Shown piece after piece: positions 1 to 5,458 of a stretch of DNA of 5,716 nucleotides. The translations under genes were made by a program, and so were the position numbers. Each line of letters begins with the position of its first letter. Positions within the stretch are counted from its first letter, which is position 1. The notes under the pieces were generated by a model, which saw only the letters and a program-made list of their open reading frames with translations, had not been told where the DNA came from and did no database searches. This DNA is from an uncultured Microcoleaceae cyanobacterium (GTDB lineage: Bacteria; Cyanobacteriota; Cyanobacteriia; Cyanobacteriales; Microcoleaceae): NCBI GenBank assembly GCA_938083405.1, contig CALKCV010000469.1:1-5716 (forward strand). Reading direction: 5' to 3'.

Positions 1-528
1 ATCGAGGCGATCGCATATTTCTATTATCGTCTCCCGAGGTATTAAATTCGCCGTCGGGTTATTAGGATTTGCCACAAATAAAACTTTAGTTTTAGGCGTA
101 ACTTTCTCTAAAATCGTCGTTACATCCAAACCAAAATCATCGGTTCTTTTAACTGCCACTGGAACCCCGCCGAGGAGTTGAGTCGAAAACCCGTAAACGA
201 AAAAAGTAGGAGTTGGCAATAATACCTCATCCCCCGGTTTCATAAAAACTTTGAGAATTAACTCGATTAACTCGTCAGAACCATTTCCTAAAGCAATTTG
301 TTCGACCTTAGTTCCACAATATTTTGCCAGAGACTTCCTCAAACTCCCGCCTAAAATTGCCGGATAGCGATTAATAGTTACCGCAGAATCGGCGATCGCT
401 TTTAACACCCCCAAAGATGGCGGATAAGGAAATTCTCCCTTATCCAAACGAATAGCATCATCCCCTTTTTCTGGTCCGGGACTTTTTGAGGGCAAAGATT
501 TAATATGTTCGTTAATTAAATGCACCAT
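1..528 (-). CDS. hisC: HisC-type PLP aminotransferase, N-terminal part (truncated by window edge)
   Basis: This is the first 176 codons of a fold-type I PLP aminotransferase; the C-terminus and the Schiff-base lysine lie outside the window. The closest match by motif is histidinol-phosphate aminotransferase, the histidine-pathway enzyme moving an amino group from glutamate to imidazole acetol phosphate. Visible motifs are RYP at residues 54-56 (HisC-like), GNGSDE at 81-86 (PLP phosphate region), a PTPTFFVY stretch near 109-116, and NPNNPT at 154-159. The usual glycine after NPNNPT is alanine here (A160). The start is the ATG at 528, with no Shine-Dalgarno sequence in front. Instead the HAD gene stops 12 nt upstream in the same frame, suggesting one transcript and translational coupling. 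The sequence reads like a HisC paralogue, so another phospho-substrate or aromatic substrate is possible; the family is sure, the substrate less so. Confidence 0.85.
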   Translation of the reverse strand, partial: MVHLINEHIKSLPSKSPGPEKGDDAIRLDKGEFPYPPSLGVLKAIADSAVTINRYPAILGGSLRKSLAKYCGTKVEQIALGNGSDELIELILKVFMKPGDEVLLPTPTFFVYGFSTQLLGGVPVAVKRTDDFGLDVTTILEKVTPKTKVLFVANPNNPTANLIPRETIIEICDRLD

Positions 529-540
529 TTTTATTAATTT

Positions 541-1683
541 CTAATTTTTTGCTATTCCTAAAAACTGCGGTAAATCCAAGATACTATCTAAGATCGCATC
601 GCAACCGAGACCTGTTAACATTTCTCGTTTATTATCCCTCGCTTTGCCTTCACCAAAACCAGTTAAAACGCCAATAGAAAAGCAACCTGCTTTCTTAGCA
701 GCAACCACATCGCTGCCCGCATCTCCAATATAAGCAATTTCCTCGCCCTTTGTCAACTGGAAATTTTCCTCGCATAATTTCTCGACTTTTTCCTCGGGAT
801 AAACTGCTTTAAATAAAACAAAAGGATGGGGTTTTCCCAGTTTTATTTGTTGGTTATTATTAGATAGGATAGACTCCGCTTCCAAGACTTCATCGTAAGT
901 AACAATTCGCTGGCGATCGAAATATTTAAGCAACCCTAAAACGGTCATCGGTTCGATAACTTCGTTGCGAGGTCTGCCAGTGGCGATCGCTAAATTAAAA
1001 CCCCCGGACTTGCGCAAAGATTTTAAAGCAGCATCGATGCTATTTACATCGACAACGGTTTCGTCGTCGGGCAACTGATATCCTTTTTTTCCCTCGTACC
1101 AATCTTGGAAATTTTGATAGCAAAGCTGCCATAATTCCCCTTTCGCTTCGCAACCTGGAATTGGAACTCCTAATATCTTTTCAATAAAAGTACGAACGTA
1201 TTCAACAACTGCGTTTCCCCTCAGAGAAGTTGTTTCCTGCCAAAATTGTTTGATGAGGCTGTTACTAATATCGTCGTTATATTCCGATCCTGACAAAAGT
1301 TTGCCTAATTCTTGAAACTTATCCCCCACTGGAACTGGTTTATCAAGAATATCGTACCAGGGATTATCTGTGGATTTTTTGAACTGGTTTAAAATCGCTA
1401 CCAAGTGGAGACAAACCACGAAAAAAGTCAAATCCCAGTTAGAGTTAACCGCCCGACTTTTTAGTTCGTAGATAAAGCTACTGGGAATTAGGCGATCGCC
1501 CGTTTTAGCTAATCTGTTTTCTACCTCTTTACTTTCACCGAAGTAATTGCTAAGTCCCAGATAGTTGTCGCTGCAAATTAATTCCCAAACTGTTAAGCGA
1601 GAAGTATTCCAATATTTAGTTTCGCTAGTAATTACTCCATCGAGGTCGAAGATTAATAGTTTTAGTTTTTCGGTCATATTCAT
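541..1683 (-). CDS. HAD-superfamily hydrolase with large helical cap insert
   Basis: This 380-residue protein has all four HAD motifs and is predicted to be a cytoplasmic phosphatase. Motif I is FDLDGV with nucleophile D13 and acid/base D15. Motif II is ATGR with T235, motif III is GKPHP with K284, and motif IV is GDAGSD with D321 and D325. The 215 residues between motifs I and II form the C1-cap position of subfamily I, at least twice the usual size, and account for the length well above a typical 220-270 residue HAD phosphatase. The start at 1683 has TAGGA-like AGGA (1689-1692) five bases upstream; a second ATG two codons later is less well spaced. There is no signal peptide or membrane segment. 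The aminotransferase gene follows after 12 nt in the same frame. The substrate is unknown; a phosphorylated intermediate shared with the aminotransferase is inference. Confidence 0.88.
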   Translation of the reverse strand: MNMTEKLKLLIFDLDGVITSETKYWNTSRLTVWELICSDNYLGLSNYFGESKEVENRLAKTGDRLIPSSFIYELKSRAVNSNWDLTFFVVCLHLVAILNQFKKSTDNPWYDILDKPVPVGDKFQELGKLLSGSEYNDDISNSLIKQFWQETTSLRGNAVVEYVRTFIEKILGVPIPGCEAKGELWQLCYQNFQDWYEGKKGYQLPDDETVVDVNSIDAALKSLRKSGGFNLAIATGRPRNEVIEPMTVLGLLKYFDRQRIVTYDEVLEAESILSNNNQQIKLGKPHPFVLFKAVYPEEKVEKLCEENFQLTKGEEIAYIGDAGSDVVAAKKAGCFSIGVLTGFGEGKARDNKREMLTGLGCDAILDSILDLPQFLGIAKN

Positions 1684-1711
1684 TTTTGTCCTGTTCTAAT
1701 AATTCTATTTT

Positions 1712-1717
1712 AGTATA
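1712..1717 (-). promoter_or_regulatory. Putative extended -10 promoter of the HAD/aminotransferase pair
   Basis: On the minus strand the bases read TGC-TATACT, an extended -10 (TGn) box matching TATAAT at five of six positions. A start of transcription near 1705 would leave a leader of about 22 nt carrying the AGGA ribosome-binding site at 1689-1692 before the ATG at 1683. The -35 match is weak (TTCATA at a 17-nt spacer), as is common with extended -10 promoters. The TGC and the first four bases of the box belong to the terminal inverted repeat of the element at 1714-1818. Prediction from sequence only. Confidence 0.45.
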
Positions 1718-1753
1718 GCAATCCGTGCAGGGGTTATGAAAAATTAGGAGGCC

Positions 1754-1786
1754 AGAAACCCGGTTTCTTCAAGAAACCGGGTTTCT
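1754..1786. repeat. 33-nt perfect palindrome, copy 1
   Basis: The arms are AGAAACCCGGTTTCTT (1754-1769) and its exact reverse complement (1771-1786), separated by one base. Each arm is itself a near-palindrome (AGAAACC-C-GGTTTCT), so the DNA or RNA can fold as one 16-bp hairpin or as two 7-bp hairpins. A near-identical copy is at 3380-3412. No U-tract follows on either strand, so a simple intrinsic terminator is unlikely. Confidence 0.9.
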
Positions 1787-1802
1787 AAAATATCGCTTTA
1801 TA

Positions 1803-1818
1803 CCAACGGATTGCTATA
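1803..1818 (-). repeat. 16-nt TIR motif shared with 3349-3364
   Basis: CCAACGGATTGCTATA here is the exact reverse complement of 3349-3364. Its last 13 bases are also the right terminal repeat of the element at 1714-1818. Confidence 0.85.
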
Positions 1819-1846
1819 GATTTGTAAATCGCTACGAACCTTTTTC

Positions 1847-1867
1847 AATCGCTAAAGCGATTACTAC
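1847..1867 (-). repeat. GCTAAAGCGATTACTAC repeat, copy 1
   Basis: The 17 bases at 1851-1867 recur exactly, inverted, at 3312-3328. The left part, 1847-1862, is a small inverted repeat (AATCGCT, two-base gap, AGCGATT). It is separate from the TIR element but keeps the same order relative to it on both sides of the kinase gene. The rest of the gene-free stretch, roughly 1868-1970, shows nothing I can name. Confidence 0.75.
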
Positions 1868-1970
1868 AAACCGACTTAATATCCCCCCAAAAACCCATCC
1901 GCTACATCCGCGTTCAATACCGCTGCCAACTAATATCAAGTCACATTAAATGACCGCGCGGAAAAAAAGA

Positions 1971-2020
1971 GGGTAAAAAAGGCAAAGCCAGTCAAATCAA
2001 TAGTTTTACGCCTTTAACCC
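1971..2020 (-). terminator. Candidate terminator hairpin after the kinase gene
   Basis: Starting 27 nt downstream of the kinase stop, the minus strand reads GGGT-T-AAAGGC, a 26-nt loop, then GCCTTTTTTACCC. AAAGGC pairs with GCCTTT and GGGT with ACCC, with a bulge between. The run of six Ts after GCC would give a U-tract in the kinase transcript. The loop is long and a shorter GGC-TTT-GCC hairpin competes within it, so this is a modest candidate. Confidence 0.4.
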
Positions 2021-2054
2021 AATTGTTAATTGTTAATTGTTCATTGTTAATTGA
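2021..2054. repeat. AATTGTT heptamer tandem array (about 4.9 units)
   Basis: Three exact AATTGTT units (2021-2041) are followed by a CATTGTT variant (2042-2048) and a partial AATTG. The array overlaps the last two codons and the stop (2047-2049) of the kinase gene. It resembles the short tandemly repeated repetitive (STRR) heptamers described from filamentous cyanobacteria; that assignment is from general knowledge. Confidence 0.85.
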
Positions 2055-3279
2055 TATAACCCCCCAATTCCGCATCCAAAAAACTATCAACATCCCCAAA
2101 AGTGCTGCTGCCCATTTCCACAGACATTGCCAAACCCAAAAGAGTTATTTCTGGAGGGAACTTAAGCCGATCGCTCAAATTCATCGTCAAAAACGGACAA
2201 CAAAACAAAGCCAACTTCAAATATTCTCGCCACTGGGGAGACAAGCAATTCCTAGACCGTAATTCCTCCAACAAAGGTTTGAGAACTCGCCGAATTTTCG
2301 ACCGCAAAAAACCGACCCTAATCGCCGAAGGTTGAAAATCGTGTTCCACCACCATTTTACCATCCTTAATTTCCCAATTAATCGATAACTCCTCAGCTAT
2401 TTCTTTAGGAAAATACATCCAGATAGCAAAGACATTATGAAATAACGGTTTAGTCAAATCCAAAAATGGCGAGTGCCGCCCGGCAAAAGCTGGATCGAAA
2501 TAAATCAACTCTTCTTTATCCTCATCCACAAAAACATTACCATTATGAGCGTCGCCGTGACCGACAACAGAAGCCAGATCCGCTCCTATTTCTGGATTAA
2601 GAAGAGCGATCGCCCGTTGTATCAATTCATTAATTGTATCCTGATATTCTAGCCCGTTAATTCTCCATTTCATCCCCGCCAATTCTTCAAATTGCAGAGA
2701 ACTTCCCGGCAGCAAAATTTCCTTACCCTGATAAAATTCCCGAAGCCTGCCCCCAGTCAAGCGGTGGAAAAACAATTGATGCACTGGTACGGATTTATGT
2801 TCTCCTGCCGTTAAAGATTGAAGGGTAGTAAAATAAATCTCCCTAAGCTGTTCGTCTGCCTTTTCTTGAAGGGCGATAATTCTTTCTTCATCATCTCTGT
2901 TATTAGTTTCGATATCCCTAGCGACATTAAATAAAGAAGGAGCATCAAAATACTTATAAATTAATAACTGCTTCCCCCACTCGGTGGAACTAAAAATTGG
3001 TTTAATAACCGGATAGCCAGCCTCCGCTAAAATGCTGGAGTTGTAATATTCGTGAATGATGCTTTGAGGTTCAATGTGGGTTTTAAAAAACAACTTTTCT
3101 CCATCCTCTTTCGTAATAAACCCATTAATAGAATTGAGAGAAACCGCCAAAGGTCGAACCTCTACTTTAGCAACCTTAAAAGGTAGATTGGCATTGATAA
3201 AATCTAATAATTTGCGATTTGCAGCATCGCGATCGCGAAACTGCAACGCCTGAATTTCTTGTAACTCTCTATCTGACAA
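2047..3279 (-). CDS. APH/choline-kinase-fold phosphotransferase
   Basis: The 410-residue protein is predicted to transfer a phosphate from ATP to a small-molecule hydroxyl group in the cytoplasm. The N-lobe shows a strand with the ATP-binding lysine (LFFKTH, K66) and a following helix glutamate (HEYY, E77). The catalytic loop HGDAHNGN at 241-248 gives base D243 and metal ligand N248, and YFDPAF gives D262 in the DFG position. Residues about 120-235 form a long insert between the lobes with charged helical stretches. The start is TTG at 3279, chosen because AAGGAGG lies seven bases upstream; no ATG occurs before residue 203. Repeats flank the gene on both sides in mirror order, and the next genes down are a HAD phosphatase and an aminotransferase. 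The substrate is unknown: aminoglycoside resistance, sugar, choline or amino-alcohol phosphorylation cannot be told apart here. Metabolic kinase is likelier than resistance because of the context. Confidence 0.82.
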   Translation of the reverse strand: MSDRELQEIQALQFRDRDAANRKLLDFINANLPFKVAKVEVRPLAVSLNSINGFITKEDGEKLFFKTHIEPQSIIHEYYNSSILAEAGYPVIKPIFSSTEWGKQLLIYKYFDAPSLFNVARDIETNNRDDEERIIALQEKADEQLREIYFTTLQSLTAGEHKSVPVHQLFFHRLTGGRLREFYQGKEILLPGSSLQFEELAGMKWRINGLEYQDTINELIQRAIALLNPEIGADLASVVGHGDAHNGNVFVDEDKEELIYFDPAFAGRHSPFLDLTKPLFHNVFAIWMYFPKEIAEELSINWEIKDGKMVVEHDFQPSAIRVGFLRSKIRRVLKPLLEELRSRNCLSPQWREYLKLALFCCPFLTMNLSDRLKFPPEITLLGLAMSVEMGSSTFGDVDSFLDAELGGYIN

Positions 3280-3286
3280 TTTTTTT

Positions 3287-3293
3287 CCTCCTT
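3287..3293 (-). promoter_or_regulatory. Strong Shine-Dalgarno site that fixes the TTG start of the kinase
   Basis: On the minus strand AAGGAGG is followed by seven As and then TTG (3277-3279). This is the strongest ribosome-binding site in the window and is ideally spaced, which supports a non-ATG start. Confidence 0.85.
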
Positions 3294-3311
3294 AGTTAGA
3301 AATGGTGCTTC

Positions 3312-3328
3312 GTAGTAATCGCTTTAGC
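3312..3328 (+). repeat. GCTAAAGCGATTACTAC repeat, copy 2 (inverted)
   Basis: GTAGTAATCGCTTTAGC is the exact reverse complement of 1851-1867. It sits 32 nt upstream of the kinase start codon, so it would lie in the kinase leader if transcription starts at the repeat-borne -10 box near 3347. Confidence 0.75.
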
Positions 3329-3341
3329 TATGAGATTTAGA

Positions 3342-3357
3342 ATTGCTATATAGCAAT
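3342..3357. repeat. 16-bp perfect palindrome ATTGCTAT/ATAGCAAT
   Basis: Two tips of the TIR motif meet head to head here: ATTGCTATA and TATAGCAAT overlap to give a perfect palindrome. On the minus strand it contains TGC-TATATA (box at 3347-3352), a weak extended -10 candidate for the kinase. It could also be an operator-like site. Neither role is established. Confidence 0.6.
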
Positions 3358-3412
3358 CCGTTGGCCATCGTAACATCTTAGAAACCCGGTTTCTCAAAGA
3401 AACCGGGTTTCT
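3349..3412 (+). mobile_element. Partial copy of the TIR/palindrome element
   Basis: One terminal motif (TATAGCAATCCGTTGG, 3349-3364), a 15-nt spacer and the palindrome (3380-3412) are present; no opposing terminal repeat follows. This is the right half of the 1714-1818 element in inverted orientation. The spacer is nearly the same length as its counterpart but diverged in sequence, so the copies are not recent duplicates of the whole unit. Confidence 0.5.
3380..3412. repeat. 33-nt palindrome, copy 2
   Basis: The arms AGAAACCCGGTTTCT (3380-3394) and AGAAACCGGGTTTCT (3398-3412) are exact reverse complements around the loop CAA. It begins 47 nt downstream of the ferredoxin stop and could end or stabilise that transcript, but no T-run follows. 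Confidence 0.9.
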
Positions 3413-3459
3413 GGAACCCTAAATTTTCACAACCTATTTAGAATTTTTATATACCCAAC

Positions 3460-3789
3460 TTACTTTAACTTCTGCACTGGATGAAACTTCCGGTAAAGCA
3501 TCCCCTTAACCGGCACTCCCCCCAATAAATGCCGTTCCACAATTACTGGAACTTCTTCCACGCGAACCCCGCAATACCAAACCTCCTCCGGCAACACCAA
3601 AACCATCGGACCGTTGCCGCACTGTCCCAGACAAGCGCTACCTTCAAGCGATACGACGGGCGTCTCCCCTGTAGCATTATCGACAGAAGAATCGCGAAAA
3701 GCTGCCAAAACCTCTGCCGAACCTTGCTTGCGACAGGTGCGGTTTTGACAGACTAATAGACGTTCCAGAGAGCGATCGCTACCTTCCAT
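3460..3789 (-). CDS. Thioredoxin-fold [2Fe-2S] ferredoxin
   Basis: This 109-residue soluble protein matches the small thioredoxin-like [2Fe-2S] ferredoxins (COG3411 type, related to the NuoE/HoxE cluster domain). Four cysteines in the family pattern would bind the cluster: C14-x4-C19 near the N-terminus and C53-x3-C57 in the loop CLGQC. A fifth cysteine, C73, lies in WYCGV. The C-terminal 35 residues (VEEVPVIVERHLLGG onward) match the usual family end. The start at 3789 has GAGGG just three bases upstream, a tight spacing overlapping the preceding gene's stop region. The cysteine-synthase stop is 10 nt away, so the two are almost certainly one transcript. The partner and electron donor are unknown; a link to sulfur metabolism is inferred from position only. 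Confidence 0.87.
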   Translation of the reverse strand: MEGSDRSLERLLVCQNRTCRKQGSAEVLAAFRDSSVDNATGETPVVSLEGSACLGQCGNGPMVLVLPEEVWYCGVRVEEVPVIVERHLLGGVPVKGMLYRKFHPVQKLK

Positions 3790-3799
3790 AAACCCTCAC

Positions 3800-4783
3800 T
3801 CAATCCCAATTAGGCGGCCACAAATCCTTAGACTCCAACCATTCCCGGTTAAACAACTTCGACTGATAGCGAGCCCCACCATCGCACAACACGGTAACAA
3901 TAGTATGTCCCGGTCCCATTTCTTTCGCCAAAGCCACCGCCGCGCCGACATTAATACCAACGGAACCCCCCATAAACAAGCCATCTTTTTTTAAAAGTTG
4001 ATAAACAACCCTCACCGCTTCTTTATCGTCAACCTGGATGGCATCGTCGATGGGAACATTTTCCATATTTTTGGTAATCCGACTGTTACCAATTCCCTCA
4101 GTAATCGAATTACCTTTCGCAGAAATTTCCCCAGTTTTCACATAACTATAAAGACCGCTTCCCATCGGGTCCGCAACCACCGTTTTAATCTGAGGATTTT
4201 TCTCCTTAAAAAACAGCGCCCCCCCGGCAAAAGTCCCCCCAGTACCGGTTGCCGCCACCCAAGCATCCACCTTTCCAGCAGTTTGTTCCCAAATCTCAGG
4301 ACCGGTCGTCTCGTAATGGGCCATTCGGTTTGCCAAATTGTCAAACTGGTTTGCCCAGATAGCATTCTCCATTTCCTCAGCAACTCTGCCCGATAATTTC
4401 ACATAATTATTAGGGTCGCGATAAGGCACCGCCGGCACCGGTCGAACCTCCGCCCCAAGAGTTCTTAAAGCTTCCATTTTTTCTATAGATTGAGTTTCGG
4501 GAATTATAATTAAACATTTATAACCTTTAGCATTGCAAATATGAGCCAAACCGATGCCAGTATTGCCGGCAGTTCCCTCCACCACGGTGCCCCCTGGTTT
4601 GAGCAAACCTTTTTCTTCCGCATCTTTAATAATATATAATGCCGCCCGGTCTTTAACCGAACCCCCTGGGTTGAGAAATTCGGCTTTACCGAGAATTTCG
4701 CATCCTGTTTCCTCGCTAAAACTGTTTAATCGTATTAAGGGCGTATTGCCAACCGTGCCGATAAAGCCGTTTTTAACGTTCAT
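3800..4783 (-). CDS. cysK: Cysteine synthase family PLP enzyme (O-acetylserine sulfhydrylase-like)
   Basis: This 327-residue fold-type II PLP enzyme is predicted to make L-cysteine from O-acetylserine and sulfide in the cytoplasm. The cofactor lysine is K44 in NPGGSVKDRA. The substrate loop is T71-A-G-N-T-G76, the PLP-phosphate loop GTGGT is at 180-184, and S274 in GGSVG faces the pyridine nitrogen. Length is as in CysK (about 320). The substrate loop reads TAGNTG where classical CysK and CysM read TSGNTG; I recall this form from cyanobacterial and fungal cysteine-synthase branches, so a different balance of synthase, desulfhydrase or cystathionine-type chemistry is possible. The start at 4783 has GAGG (4794-4797) ten bases upstream. 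It is followed after 10 nt by the ferredoxin and preceded by the Uma2 gene 49 nt away. The symbol is by family; cysM is an equally defensible label. Confidence 0.88.
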   Translation of the reverse strand: MNVKNGFIGTVGNTPLIRLNSFSEETGCEILGKAEFLNPGGSVKDRAALYIIKDAEEKGLLKPGGTVVEGTAGNTGIGLAHICNAKGYKCLIIIPETQSIEKMEALRTLGAEVRPVPAVPYRDPNNYVKLSGRVAEEMENAIWANQFDNLANRMAHYETTGPEIWEQTAGKVDAWVAATGTGGTFAGGALFFKEKNPQIKTVVADPMGSGLYSYVKTGEISAKGNSITEGIGNSRITKNMENVPIDDAIQVDDKEAVRVVYQLLKKDGLFMGGSVGINVGAAVALAKEMGPGHTIVTVLCDGGARYQSKLFNREWLESKDLWPPNWD

Positions 4784-4832
4784 ACTAAATTTACCTCACT
4801 TGTTTGTTAAAGTTGTTTGCTCCCGAAATATC

Positions 4833-5417
4833 TTACCAGACTTTGCTCAAATTCAAAACAAACCCCGGCAATACGCGATCGCCGCTAACAGTGGCAGGGT
4901 TGTTTAAACATTCGGTTTCCATCCCAGGACGATAAATATAGACTTTTCGATTTTTTCTATCTATTAACCAACCCAACTGTACTCCTGGTTCTTCCATATA
5001 TTCTTCCATCTTTTCTTGCAGGGTTTTAAGGCGGTCTGAAGAAGACCTTAATTCCAACACAAAATCGGGACATATTGGCGCAAACTTTTCTTGTTCTTCT
5101 GGAGTTAAACTGTTCCATCTATCTAACCTCATCCAGGAAGCATCGGGGGATTTTTTTGCCCCGGTAGAAAGAGTAAATCCCGTACTGGAACCAAAAGCAA
5201 TACCCGTTCCATCTTTTTCTGCCCACAAATATAAATAGGCACCGATGCCAAGATTGCGGTTTCCCGTTGTTGAACCTTCAGGAGTCATAATTAATAATTG
5301 ACCTAATTTATTTTGTTCTATTTGCAAGTCGCGGTTCATTTGACAGAGCTCGAAAAAATCCTCGTCCGTCATTTTTAACTGGGGCGGCAATTGCAATATT
5401 ATCTCTGAGGAATGCAT
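4833..5417 (-). CDS. Uma2 family (DUF820) PD-(D/E)XK-like protein
   Basis: This 194-residue protein belongs to the Uma2/DUF820 family, expanded to many paralogues in cyanobacteria and predicted to have a restriction-endonuclease-like fold. Visible family features are D92 in SPDASW, the PDFVLELRS strand with E122, then K136 and Y140 in the following helix (EKMEEYME), GVQLGWLID, and VYIYRPG. These correspond to the D...E...K pattern of an intact active site, although R124 occupies the +2 position after E122 and K136 is my choice for the lysine. Length is typical. The start at 5417 has TAGGA (from 5426) eight bases upstream. No partner nuclease or methylase gene is nearby. The biological role of the family is not settled; intact motifs argue against a decayed copy. 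Confidence 0.88.
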   Translation of the reverse strand: MHSSEIILQLPPQLKMTDEDFFELCQMNRDLQIEQNKLGQLLIMTPEGSTTGNRNLGIGAYLYLWAEKDGTGIAFGSSTGFTLSTGAKKSPDASWMRLDRWNSLTPEEQEKFAPICPDFVLELRSSSDRLKTLQEKMEEYMEEPGVQLGWLIDRKNRKVYIYRPGMETECLNNPATVSGDRVLPGFVLNLSKVW

Positions 5418-5458
5418 AATTTTTTTCCTATATTAAAAGTCTCTTTTTAAGAGTAAGC

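Larger units (their letters stand above)
1714..1818. mobile_element. MITE-like element with 13-bp terminal inverted repeats
   Basis: The element is 105 bp. Its ends are perfect 13-bp inverted repeats, TATAGCAATCCGT at 1714-1726 and ACGGATTGCTATA at 1806-1818, around an internal palindrome at 1754-1786. It has no coding capacity, so any movement would need a transposase in trans. The flanks would allow a TA target duplication (TA followed by TAGCAATCCGT), which is typical of IS630/Tc1-type elements, but that is only suggestive. It lies between the kinase and HAD genes. A partial second copy lies at 3349-3412 in mirror order. Confidence 0.6.

Noticed and set aside
1754..1786. Palindrome as an intrinsic terminator of the kinase transcript
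   Set aside because: No T-run follows on the minus strand, it lies about 260 nt beyond the stop, and a better candidate is at 1971-2020.
2023..2335. Plus-strand open frames opposite the kinase 3' end
   Set aside because: They lie antisense to a gene with full kinase motifs, have no ribosome-binding site, and the first begins in the heptamer repeat.
2047..3279. Aminoglycoside-resistance gene
   Set aside because: The APH fold is shared with many metabolic kinases; neighbours are metabolic and no specific resistance subfamily is recognisable.
1714..3412. CRISPR array or phage-type attachment sites formed by the repeats
   Set aside because: There are only two inverted copies 1.6 kb apart, with no regular spacers and no cas or integrase gene.
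3529..3756. Plus-strand open frame over the ferredoxin gene
   Set aside because: It is antisense to a gene with the complete four-cysteine ferredoxin pattern and has no family resemblance of its own.
3998..4907. Plus-strand and alternative minus-strand open frames over the cysteine synthase gene
   Set aside because: They are low-complexity shadows of a well-conserved enzyme and show no recognisable domain.
4833..5417. Uma2 protein as part of a restriction or defence system
   Set aside because: No methylase, helicase or toxin-antitoxin partner is present, and such proteins occur as many scattered single genes in cyanobacteria.
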